Below the pieces are notes generated by a model that worked only from the letters and a program-made list of their open reading frames with translations, was not told where the DNA came from and searched no databases. Source: an uncultured Lachnospiraceae bacterium (GTDB lineage Bacteria > Bacillota > Clostridia > Lachnospirales > Lachnospiraceae). Taken from it: a stretch of 6,111 nucleotides of DNA. Positions 1-4,825 of this stretch are shown here, piece by piece. A program made the translations under genes and the position numbers. The stretch spans positions 1 through 6,111 of the forward strand of contig CAJOPI010000043.1 in assembly GCA_905236275.1 (NCBI GenBank). Reading direction: 5' to 3'. Position 1 is the first letter of the stretch, and every line of letters begins with the position of its first letter.

Positions 1-486
1 GCCCACAAGCCTCTCAGCCTTTGCCACGATTTCACCACGTCTTACCGCAACCTCGGCACCTATGGCTCTAAAGCCCTTCAGATGCTGGTCAATAGGTCTG
101 CTTCCGATATTGCATCCACCCGGAAGCGGAACCTCAGCTTCCTTATATTTTCCAAGAAGTGCTCCTATAAGATAATAGGAAGCCCTTATCTTCTTTACAA
201 GTTCATACTCTATGCTGACATTTCTGACGTGCGAGCCGTTTATCTTAACCGTATGACGGTCAATTCTTTCAACAATAACTCCTATACAGCTCATCGCATC
301 AAGAAGAACATTGGTGTCACGCACATCCGGCATATTTTCTATAGTTACAGTCTCATCGGACATTATTGCCGCTGCCAGTATTGCAAGCGCTGCGTTCTTT
401 GCGCCTCCGATCGTTACTTCCCCCACAAGCGGCGCTCCGCCGCGAACCAGATAGTGATCTAAATCTTTATTTTCTTCGGGATTCAT
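1..486 (-). CDS. murA: UDP-N-acetylglucosamine 1-carboxyvinyltransferase (MurA), N-terminal 162 residues, runs off the window
   Basis: MurA transfers enolpyruvate from phosphoenolpyruvate to UDP-GlcNAc in the cytoplasm, the first committed step of peptidoglycan synthesis. The reverse strand encodes 162 residues and is open at position 1. Visible family motifs are GGAKNAAL at residues 27-34 (the Lys-Asn pair that contacts substrates), VRDT at 55-58, KKIRASYYLIGALLG at 98-112, and PGGCNIGSRPIDQHLKG at 122-138. Cys125 matches the loop cysteine that is the fosfomycin target in E. coli MurA (Cys115). The usual length is about 420 residues, so roughly the first 40% is here. The start at 486 fits the family N-terminus. 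An in-frame ATG at 504 would add MRLTDK, and neither start has a strong ribosome binding site: GAGG lies 12 nt before 486. The gene is transcribed from its own promoter at 617-645. Identification is very secure; the exact start is not. Confidence 0.96.
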   Translation of the reverse strand, partial: MNPEENKDLDHYLVRGGAPLVGEVTIGGAKNAALAILAAAIMSDETVTIENMPDVRDTNVLLDAMSCIGVIVERIDRHTVKINGSHVRNVSIEYELVKKIRASYYLIGALLGKYKEAEVPLPGGCNIGSRPIDQHLKGFRAIGAEVAVRRGEIVAKAERLVG

Positions 487-616
487 TTTATCCGTTAACC
501 TCATAGTTTGTTTCAGAACTTCAATAAAAAAACGTCCTGTTTACAGGCAATTCCTTAAAGTCATAAATTTAAACCATATAACCCCTTCGTCATGGTTTTG
601 AAAATAGCATCAAATC

Positions 617-645
617 ATTCTAACACTTTTTTCTTAACACTGCAA
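617..645 (-). promoter_or_regulatory. Predicted promoter of murA (extended -10)
   Basis: Read on the minus strand, TTGCAG (645-640) is followed after 17 nt by TAGAAT (622-617). A TGT directly before the -10 gives an extended -10 element. Transcription would start near 610 and leave a leader of about 125 nt before the murA ATG. That leader holds a 7-bp inverted repeat, AAACCAT/ATGGTTT, with a 14-nt loop, and a weak CCTG/CAGG hairpin followed by seven Ts. The -35 matches consensus at only three of six bases; the -10 carries the call. Confidence 0.6.
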
Positions 646-876
646 TAATTGTTCTTTTTTGATTATTTTTCTGCGCTTTTTACAGCAGTTTTCATATTTA
701 AAATAATTTTATATGGTGACATTGTACTATAATTATCATTTATATTTATTTTTATTGTTTACATTTACCATAATGTTACATTTCATTCACAGTGTGTTCA
801 TATTTAGTTGTTATATTATATATGTCTTAAGAAAGGGACACGAGTTACAGCAAAGCAGATGATTTTTTCATAATAA
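646..876. other. AT-rich intergenic stretch without a gene
   Basis: Between the murA promoter and the hairpin at 877 the DNA is very AT-rich with long T and A runs. No open frame with a ribosome binding site is visible on either strand. A weak plus-strand promoter could be drawn as TTCATA (797-802), 16 nt, TATATG (819-824), which would feed into the hairpin at 877-902, but each box matches only four of six consensus bases. The segment 831-876 shows a small ATGA/TCAT hairpin but matches no riboswitch class I know. Confidence 0.4.
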
Positions 877-913
877 GCCTCGAAGCCGAAAGGTTTCGGG
901 GCACTCCTCTTTT
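877..913 (+). ncRNA. GNRA-capped hairpin followed by a pyrimidine tract; possible end of a small RNA
   Basis: Positions 877-887 pair with 892-902 as an uninterrupted 11-bp stem with a GAAA tetraloop (888-891). Two pairs are G-U wobbles when read on the plus strand (U880-G899, G885-U894) and become A-C mismatches on the minus strand, so the fold is better as plus-strand RNA. It is followed by ACTCCTCTTTT (903-913), a poor U-tract, so it could be an imperfect terminator of a short plus-strand transcript. No RNA family is recognised and the upstream promoter is weak. Confidence 0.35.
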
Positions 914-943
914 AAATAGATATAAAAGATAAAAATTTACAAT

Positions 944-1000
944 AAAAAACGAACCGGAGTCAACAGTGCTGATGCATCATAGTTTACCGGTTCGTTTTTT
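944..1000 (-). terminator. Bidirectional rho-independent terminator downstream of relQ
   Basis: AACGAACCGG (948-957) pairs perfectly with CCGGTTCGTT (987-996). A run of A at 944-949 and of T at 995-1000 gives a U-tract in both directions. The 29-nt loop contains the palindrome TGATGCATCA (970-979). The relQ stop codon lies only 11 nt away, at 1011-1013, so the minus-strand gene is the natural user. It would also stop plus-strand transcription arriving from the hairpin region. Confidence 0.85.
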
Positions 1001-1010
1001 CGTTTTCTAC

Positions 1011-1736
1011 TTATTCAGCTTCGCCATACATACGCTCTTTCAACAGTGTACGTTCGGCAGCCAGCTTCTGTCTTTCTATCTGCTCTTCCATCTCCGATTC
1101 AAGTCCTGCTGCATAATCCCTCAGTTCATCATTCAGGGACATCATTTTCGCATCCAGATCCGAAACCATTTCCGCACATTCAAAAAGCTCTCTCTTGATA
1201 TGTTCAGGAGCCTCTCCCTCGAATTTATAGTTGATCTTGTGCTCAAGGCTCGCCCAGAAATCCATTGCAACCGTTCGTATCTGTATCTCAACCTTTGTAT
1301 CAACACAGCCGTCCGACAAGAAAATCGGAACCGTAACTATCATATGATAACTCTTGTAGCCGCTTTCCTTAGGATGCCTGATGTAATCCTTGATTGAAAG
1401 GATGTTGATATCATTCTGGTTTGCAAGCATTTCAGCAATGTTGTAGATATCGGAGGTAAATGAACATATAACCCTTATTCCGGCTATGTCATTTACATAT
1501 TTAACCATATTCTCTATGGTTGACTCGTATCCTCTGTGTCTGAGTTTCTTAACAATACTTTCAGGTGACTTTATCCTCGACTTGATATGCTCGATAGGAT
1601 TGTACCTGTGCACATGCTGAAACTCATCGTTAAGTATTTCAAGTTTTGTGTTGATCTCTTTCAATGCGGAATTATACAGAAGTATAATCGTCTTCCAGCT
1701 GTCAACACTGTCGTAACTTGTTTCAGCGTAATCCAT
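1011..1736 (-). CDS. relQ: Small alarmone synthetase, RelQ/SasB (YjbM) type GTP pyrophosphokinase
   Basis: The product makes (p)ppGpp by moving pyrophosphate from ATP to GTP or GDP, triggering stringent-response physiology in the cytoplasm. It has 241 residues, close to the roughly 210-240 of single-domain Gram-positive enzymes. It lacks the HD hydrolase, TGS and ACT domains of long Rel proteins. Motifs in order are HRYNPIEHIKSRIKSPESI (43-61), DIAGIRVIC (83-91), YIRHPKESGYKSYH (118-131, nucleotide-binding loop) and VEIQIRTVAMDFWASLEHKINYK (149-171). D83 and E150 match the metal-binding synthetase residues. The C-terminus (about 185-241) is a charged helix suited to the oligomerising tail of RelQ. 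The ATG at 1736 is chosen because GGGG (1748-1745) sits 8 nt upstream; a TTG at 1784 would add 16 residues without family support. It is a single-gene unit with its own promoter and terminator. Function is secure; RelQ versus RelP rests on motif resemblance. Confidence 0.93.
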   Translation of the reverse strand: MDYAETSYDSVDSWKTIILLYNSALKEINTKLEILNDEFQHVHRYNPIEHIKSRIKSPESIVKKLRHRGYESTIENMVKYVNDIAGIRVICSFTSDIYNIAEMLANQNDINILSIKDYIRHPKESGYKSYHMIVTVPIFLSDGCVDTKVEIQIRTVAMDFWASLEHKINYKFEGEAPEHIKRELFECAEMVSDLDAKMMSLNDELRDYAAGLESEMEEQIERQKLAAERTLLKERMYGEAE

Positions 1737-1839
1737 ATTCAGTTCCCCATTTCTATAAATATTATTGCCCCGCGCCCCATCCAAAGCCGTTACGTTCCCT
1801 CAGCACCCGACTCCGGAATCTTTAAGGCATAAAACAGAC

Positions 1840-1858
1840 ATGGCTGCTTCGCAGCCAT
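1840..1858. repeat. Inverted repeat ATGGCTGC / GCAGCCAT in the relQ leader
   Basis: The arms 1840-1847 and 1851-1858 are perfect 8-bp complements around a 3-nt centre. In RNA this forms a stable GC-rich hairpin on either strand. There is no T-run on either side, so it is not an intrinsic terminator. Confidence 0.7.
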
Positions 1859-1889
1859 CGCCATGAATGAAGGTTTTCACGTATCTAAT

Positions 1890-1916
1890 CAGAATTGCAT
1901 GCAAGCATGCATTCTG
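1890..1916. repeat. Inverted repeat CAGAAT-GCATGC / GCATGC-ATTCTG
   Basis: Two 12-bp arms (1890-1902 and 1905-1916) are perfect complements except for one extra T at 1896, separated by AA. Inside, GCATGC is itself a palindrome occurring twice, 2 nt apart. The element sits near the start of the predicted relQ transcript. It could be a protein operator, an RNA hairpin, or one end of a small dispersed repeat. Confidence 0.7.
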
Positions 1917-1945
1917 TTGGCAACGGAAAACACTTTCAAATATTC

Positions 1946-1974
1946 ATTATATACAATTTATCATCTACGGTCAA
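1946..1974 (-). promoter_or_regulatory. Near-consensus sigma-A promoter of relQ
   Basis: On the minus strand TTGACC (1974-1969) is separated by exactly 17 nt from TATAAT (1951-1946). Five of six -35 bases and all six -10 bases match the housekeeping consensus. This is the strongest promoter in the window, implying substantial basal transcription of the alarmone synthetase unless the leader attenuates it. The start would be near 1939. Confidence 0.8.
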
Positions 1975-2111
1975 GGCAGGTTCGATTATTTTTGTAATTT
2001 TTCTGTAATATATCTGTTATTTTTACCATATTTTTTCTAATAGGTCGCATAAAACGACATTATATTTGTTACTTGTAAATGTGAAAAATTTATAAAGAAT
2101 CCCGTATCTGC

Positions 2112-2140
2112 TGGAAAAATTTCTTTATGCGTGTTATAGT
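2112..2140 (+). promoter_or_regulatory. Predicted promoter of the lipoprotein gene (extended -10)
   Basis: TGGAAA (2112-2117), a 17-nt spacer and TATAGT (2135-2140), with TGT directly before the -10 making an extended -10. The predicted start is near 2147, about 78 nt before the ATG. It is divergent from the relQ promoter, with about 140 nt between the two -35 boxes. Confidence 0.6.
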
Positions 2141-2149
2141 GTAGCTTGT

Positions 2150-2185
2150 GCATGTTTTTTGGTTTGTTTTTCTTTTTAAACATGC
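2150..2185 (+). other. Stem-loop at the 5' end of the lipoprotein mRNA
   Basis: GCATGTTT (2150-2157) pairs with AAACATGC (2178-2185) in a perfect 8-bp stem around a 20-nt loop of almost only T with a few G and C. It begins within a few bases of the predicted transcript start. A 5'-terminal stem of this kind can protect an mRNA from decay; a regulator-binding site is the alternative. It ends 27 nt before the ribosome binding site. Confidence 0.5.
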
Positions 2186-2224
2186 CGTATTTGGTAAAAA
2201 TCAAATATATCGGAGGTTATTATT

Positions 2225-2995
2225 ATGAGAAAATTCAATCTTAGTAAATCTGTTGCTGCAGTATTATCTGCCGCTCTTCTTGCAACGAGCCTTACAGCAT
2301 GCGGTTCCGCTGCTTCCACAGCTTCCACTGCTGCCAGTGAAACAGCCGTTTCCACCGAAGCTTCATCTGAAGCAGTTTCAAGTGAAGCTTCTGAAGAGGT
2401 CGTTGAAGAAGTTTCAACAGAGGTTGAAGTTGAAGAGAAAGAAACTGAAGCTACAGAAGAAGCTACAGAGGACTCGGTTTCAGAAGATACAGTTGAAGAA
2501 GAGGATGAAAGCAACAGCGATATCACTGCCGGCACTACGGATGAAGACGGAAATTATACCGCTTATGCAGTTTTAGGCGGAAAGGTTGACGCTTCTGTTT
2601 CAGCTCTTGGTGAAGATGTGAAAACGGATGACTTTTCTTCCGCAAAAGCTCTTGAAGACAAAGGTTCTACCGCAATTAAGGATGCAAGGCTTAAGTTCCT
2701 TACATCTGAGAACGACGGTGACGAGGATGCTGCAAAGGACGACCTCGCAGACTATGAGGATATCGAAGCAGCCAGCGATTCCCAGCTTAAAGAGATAAAG
2801 ACCTACGCTGAGGATCTCGGAAAGCTTTTCACACAGTTTGATATAACAGCGTATGACCTCAGCTCACCTTATGATTCAGACAGTGATTATGTGGAATATG
2901 ATGTATACTCATCAGCCGGAAAGCGCTTCCTTCTTGATTTCTACTTCTCAGACGGTGCGCTCAATTCCCTTGAATTTACCGAGGAAGAGGAATAA
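2225..2995 (+). CDS. Secreted lipoprotein with acidic Ser/Ala/Thr/Glu linker and unrecognised C-terminal domain
   Basis: This 256-residue protein begins with a lipoprotein signal peptide: basic MRKFNLSK, a hydrophobic stretch at 9-22, and the lipobox LTAC at 23-26. It should be lipidated on Cys26 and anchored to the outer face of the membrane. Residues 27 to about 98 are low complexity, first Ser/Ala/Thr, then Glu/Val/Ser/Thr, with almost no basic residues; this looks like a flexible acidic spacer. From about 99 to 256 is a mixed-composition region rich in Asp and Glu, probably folded, ending in EEEE. I recognise no family. The start is firm: GGAGG (2212-2216) lies 8 nt before the ATG. It stands alone, with its own promoter upstream and a strong hairpin 110 nt downstream. 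The membrane-anchored location is well supported; the role is unknown. Confidence 0.9.
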   Translation: MRKFNLSKSVAAVLSAALLATSLTACGSAASTASTAASETAVSTEASSEAVSSEASEEVVEEVSTEVEVEEKETEATEEATEDSVSEDTVEEEDESNSDITAGTTDEDGNYTAYAVLGGKVDASVSALGEDVKTDDFSSAKALEDKGSTAIKDARLKFLTSENDGDEDAAKDDLADYEDIEAASDSQLKEIKTYAEDLGKLFTQFDITAYDLSSPYDSDSDYVEYDVYSSAGKRFLLDFYFSDGALNSLEFTEEEE

Positions 2996-3105
2996 TTCAT
3001 AAAAATATTGGTAAATCCCCTGTTCACACAGCAATATCGTTTAGTTTAGCTTCATAGGACATTTATCAACCGGAATAACTGTTTAGTTAAGGAAAGATAC
3101 GAAGA

Positions 3106-3149
3106 AAAAGCATCAGACATGAGGAATTATCCTTTCATCTGATGCTTTT
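3106..3149. terminator. Strong bidirectional rho-independent terminator
   Basis: AAAAGCATCAGA (3106-3117) pairs with TCTGATGCTTTT (3138-3149), 12 perfect pairs. The stem continues inside as ATGA-GGA/TCC-TT-TCAT around an ATTA loop. A-runs on the left and T-runs on the right give U-tracts in both directions. It ends the lipoprotein transcript and would stop minus-strand transcription leaving the accessory island. It marks the border between ordinary chromosome and island. Confidence 0.85.
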
Positions 3150-3210
3150 CTTATGAAAAATTATCGCGTTTTCACAGATTTAGAAACAGCAAACAGACGG
3201 CAGTGAGCCG

Positions 3211-3441
3211 TCATGCTACACGATACAGGAACCATATCGGATGTTTAATCCTGAACTTTCGTTTATCTGCTCTGTCAGGTCTCACAGGCTCCGTGTATTC
3301 CGATATTAGGTTGTCTATGTCGGGCGGGGAATTGCCCCTATGTCTGAAATAATCCAAGCAAAGATATATAGCCATCGCGAAATTTACAGCATAAGTCCAT
3401 TTATTACCAGTATCCTCTTCTTCATTCTTTTCACATTGCAT
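3211..3441 (-). pseudogene. C-terminal remnant of an IS4-like DDE transposase
   Basis: The frame encodes 76 residues. YAVNFAMAIYLCLDYFRH (residues 17-34) followed by LISEYTEPVRPDR (about 45-57) and a final FLYRVA resembles the extreme C-terminus of IS4-family transposases, where a Y-x-V-N-F strand, a P-[IV]-R-P-x-R motif and a terminal YR-[IV]-A are common. The DDE catalytic residues and some 300 upstream residues are absent, so it cannot transpose. The ATG at 3441 has AGGAAG directly against it, too close to serve as a normal ribosome binding site, which fits a remnant. A 6-bp hairpin GACGGC/GCCGTC (3196-3212) overlaps the stop codon. The family call rests on recalled end motifs only; a small unrelated protein is possible. 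Confidence 0.55.
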
Positions 3442-3451
3442 CTTCCTGCTG

Positions 3452-3844
3452 CTATTTTTCCTTTATAAATTTCTCAATCCTACAACTATGAGTCTTTGTA
3501 ACCTCATCATGATTGATTCCAACAAAAATGAGATTTCCATAGTAATGTTTCAATTCCACATAATATTCTTTTTTCTTTATCTGTGTGAGCGCGCTTTCTA
3601 CAGTTTTATTCTTCTTTAATTCTATAATCATTGCCGGTACGTCCGCAACATACGGTACAAATACAACATCCGCAAATCCTTTTCCGGCTGTAAGCTCACG
3701 GAAAACAGTATATTTATTCAGTGCATAAATATATGCTAAATATATCGCGCTCTGCAAGGCATCTTCGTTGTTATAACTGCGATTTGACGCAACATGAATA
3801 TGGCTTATGTCAAGTGCTTTAGCTACAGCTTTCTCATTACCCAT
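3452..3844 (-). pseudogene. Orphan PDDEXK_9 nuclease domain, C-terminal remnant of an AAA-ATPase-like/PDDEXK_9 protein
   Basis: The 130 residues match the C-terminal PD-(D/E)XK domain that normally follows a large AAA-ATPase-like domain in proteins of about 500-600 residues, common in Lachnospiraceae and Bacteroidetes. Visible are SYNNEDALQSAIYLAY (23-38), VFRE (47-50), GKGFADVVFVP (54-64), AMIIELKK (71-78), QIKKKEYY (88-95) and NLIFVGINHD (about 104-113). D59 and E75-x-K77 form a complete nuclease motif, so only the ATPase half is missing. The frame is closed by TAA at 3860-3862, right where family homology would continue. The ATG at 3844 has GGAAG 8 nt upstream, so the piece could be translated; a TTG at 3859 is the alternative start. 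The stop lies 10 nt before the IS4-like remnant. It is probably a truncated gene, though an expressed stand-alone nuclease cannot be excluded. Confidence 0.72.
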
Positions 3845-3859
3845 TATAGTATCTTCCAA

Positions 3860-3944
3860 TTATTTTCTTGACGATTCGATAATTTCATGATGTCAGGGTC
3901 ATAAAGTCATTCACCCACTGGCAAGCAAGCTTGACATGGCTGAT
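3860..3944. other. Short unassigned junction DNA between two gene remnants
   Basis: These 85 bases lie between the truncated start of the PDDEXK_9 piece and the rpn piece. No frame on either strand gives a recognisable family segment and no promoter is clear. They are probably scar sequence from whatever events cut both neighbours. Confidence 0.4.
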
Positions 3945-4093
3945 GATTTTAATGACAGAAAAGCCTGACTTGGAATTAATCGTACATGTCATCAACATAA
4001 ACTTCGGCAAAAACAAATACTTAACCGACAGCTGTGAAAAGCTTTATGCCTATTCCGTATTTGTTTCAAAAATCCGGGAATTCTCATCAAAAA
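3945..4093 (+). pseudogene. Internal fragment of an Rpn-family (PD-(D/E)XK nuclease/transposase-like) gene
   Basis: Positions 3958-4093 align without gaps to 5413-5548 of the intact Rpn gene, with about ten differences in 136 bases. The encoded EKPDLELIVHVININFGKN and following segment differs from the intact protein at two of 45 residues (I for T, F for Y). Only the middle of the gene is present: no start, no nuclease motif and no C-terminal repeats. Just upstream, 3952-3965 is identical to 5048-5061 but in a different frame, suggesting that an ancestral copy lost about 359 bases between two GAAAARCC repeats. Homology stops at 4093, inside the 3' end of the opposing gene. The open frame continues to 4191, but only because it runs antisense through that gene. 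Confidence 0.85.
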
Positions 4094-4395
4094 CTTATAG
4101 CATTAGTATATTGCTCCCAATATCTAAGGATATAATCATCATCAACTTCTCCCTGTATCCACCGTTTTATTTCGTTTTCTTCATCAAATAATTCGTTTTC
4201 TCTTCCTACATTTTTAGGGTCACTGCATGTCAATTCAATTAGTGTATGTACCTTTTGCATATACGAATTTGTGTGATTTTCTTTTGAAACACCATTAACG
4301 AAATTATTGTGTGCTCTTATCAGTCGCTTCACCTCTCCATGTATATTTGACAATTGTTCTTTAATATCTAATTTATTCCAAATTTCGCTCGTCAT
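4087..4395 (-). CDS. Hypothetical 102-residue protein, overlaps and follows the DUF5674 gene
   Basis: I do not recognise a family. The product is a small, charged, probably all-helical cytoplasmic protein with no signal peptide or membrane segment. Notable stretches are EIWNKLDIKEQLSNIHGEV at the N-terminus, a central IELTCSDPKNVGRENEL (about 53-69), and YILRYWEQYT near the end. The ATG at 4395 is preferred over a TTG at 4401 because AGGA sits 7 nt upstream. This start lies inside the last codons of the DUF5674 gene, whose stop is at 4373-4375; the 23-nt overlap strongly suggests translational coupling and joint function. The last codon and the stop (4087-4092) lie in DNA homologous to rpn, so the C-terminus may have been recut by a rearrangement. 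No terminator is visible downstream. Confidence 0.75.
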   Translation of the reverse strand: MTSEIWNKLDIKEQLSNIHGEVKRLIRAHNNFVNGVSKENHTNSYMQKVHTLIELTCSDPKNVGRENELFDEENEIKRWIQGEVDDDYILRYWEQYTNAISF

Positions 4396-4741
4396 AATCA
4401 AATCCTAATATAATCCAGCTTTTCAAAATGTCAAATAACTCGTCAATCGTTCGCTGATCCGTCAATTCCCTTCCTCTTCCAATTCCCAACTCCCTATTTC
4501 TATCTATATTCGGGTGTGATTCCCATACCACTTCAATCGGATCTTTCATTATATTTCCGCCATAAATATCTTTGCTGTCTGAGCCAAAATCATAAAGTTC
4601 ATTTTCTAAATCAATATGCATATCAGCGTCAATTGCAACAATTCTCTTCTTCCTATCTATGCAGAATTTTACCATATCCTCATAAAAATGATTATGCTTC
4701 TCCCAAATTTCACTTAATTCAACCTTGCTATTCAAGACCAT
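4373..4741 (-). CDS. DUF5674 family protein
   Basis: The 122-residue product resembles DUF5674 proteins, small soluble bacterial proteins of unknown function. Recognisable are EDMVKFCIDRKKRIVAIDADMH (21-42), where the family has a D-x-x-x-x-x-I-[AM]-[IV]-x-x-x-x-H pattern, then LENELYDFGSDSKDIYGGNI (45-64), and WESHPNIDRNRE with GRGREL (73-93). The length is typical, so it appears intact. The start at 4741 has GGGAG (4754-4750) 8 nt upstream. It is the first gene of a two-gene unit with the 102-residue protein, overlapping it by 23 nt, and is driven by a promoter at 4818-4847. A conserved small protein followed by an overlapping small partner inside a graveyard of mobile genes would suit a toxin-antitoxin or other addiction module, but nothing in the sequence shows activity. 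The family call is from recalled motifs. Confidence 0.78.
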   Translation of the reverse strand: MVLNSKVELSEIWEKHNHFYEDMVKFCIDRKKRIVAIDADMHIDLENELYDFGSDSKDIYGGNIMKDPIEVVWESHPNIDRNRELGIGRGRELTDQRTIDELFDILKSWIILGFDYDERNLE

Positions 4742-4796
4742 TCAACAAACTCCCTTCTTTGAGCATGCCCTAATAAGATTGTTCAAAATTTTGTAC

Positions 4797-4825
4797 TTGT
4801 AAATACTCTTTATATGTATTATATT
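4797..4825 (+). promoter_or_regulatory. Possible promoter of the Rpn-family gene
   Basis: TTGTAA (4797-4802), 17 nt, TATATT (4820-4825). The -10 matches five of six bases, the -35 four. The start would be near 4832, just before the 13-bp palindrome at 4834-4846, leaving a leader of about 120 nt. It overlaps the opposing promoter of the DUF5674 unit, so the two transcripts probably compete. Confidence 0.4.

Larger units (their letters stand above)
1737..1939 (-). promoter_or_regulatory. Long structured 5' leader of relQ
   Basis: From the predicted start near 1939 to the ATG at 1736 the leader is about 200 nt, long for this genome. Reading downstream it holds CAGAATGCATGC pairing with GCATGCAATTCTG (1916-1890, 12 bp with one bulged T at 1896 and a 2-nt central AA/TT, so the loop must open in RNA). 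Next is ATGGCTGC/GCAGCCAT (1858-1840), an 8-bp stem with a GAA loop. A 24-codon frame from ATG 1864 to TAA 1790 overlaps the second hairpin, but has no clear ribosome binding site. The leader does not match a riboswitch consensus I can recall. It may be a regulatory leader, or a dispersed intergenic repeat lying in the leader. Confidence 0.5.

Noticed and set aside
82..462. Plus-strand open frame of 126 codons
   Set aside because: It is antisense to murA, whose motifs are unmistakable on the minus strand; it has no ribosome binding site and no family resemblance.
831..902. Cyclic-di-GMP (GEMM) type riboswitch
   Set aside because: ACACG and GCAAAGC-like strings recall parts of the consensus, but the conserved core and paired arms are not present in the right order, and no gene follows on the plus strand.
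966..1397. Plus-strand open frame of 143 codons
   Set aside because: It starts inside the terminator loop and runs antisense to relQ; the protein is an Ile/Phe-rich mirror of the relQ codons.
1737..1784. Extension of relQ to a TTG at 1784
   Set aside because: It adds 16 residues unlike the family N-terminus, while the ATG at 1736 has GGGG 8 nt upstream.
1587..1832. Plus-strand open frame of 81 codons
   Set aside because: Antisense to the relQ 5' end and leader, with no ribosome binding site.
1790..1864. 24-codon frame in the relQ leader on the minus strand
   Set aside because: There is no convincing ribosome binding site and part of it is hairpin; mentioned within the leader entry, not called as a gene.
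2176..2576. Antisense frame (2176-2535) and out-of-frame plus-strand frame (2253-2576) over the lipoprotein gene
   Set aside because: Both are kept open by the repetitive GAA/GCT/TCT codons of the linker; the lipoprotein frame has the signal peptide, lipobox and ribosome binding site.
3196..3212. GACGGC/GCCGTC hairpin as a terminator of the IS4-like remnant
   Set aside because: No T-run follows on either strand; the strong terminator at 3106-3149 does the job.
4094..4191. Continuation of the plus-strand rpn fragment frame to 4191
   Set aside because: Homology to rpn ends at 4093; beyond that the frame is antisense to the 102-residue gene.
4516..4773. Plus-strand open frame of 85 codons
   Set aside because: Antisense to the DUF5674 gene, with no start signals.
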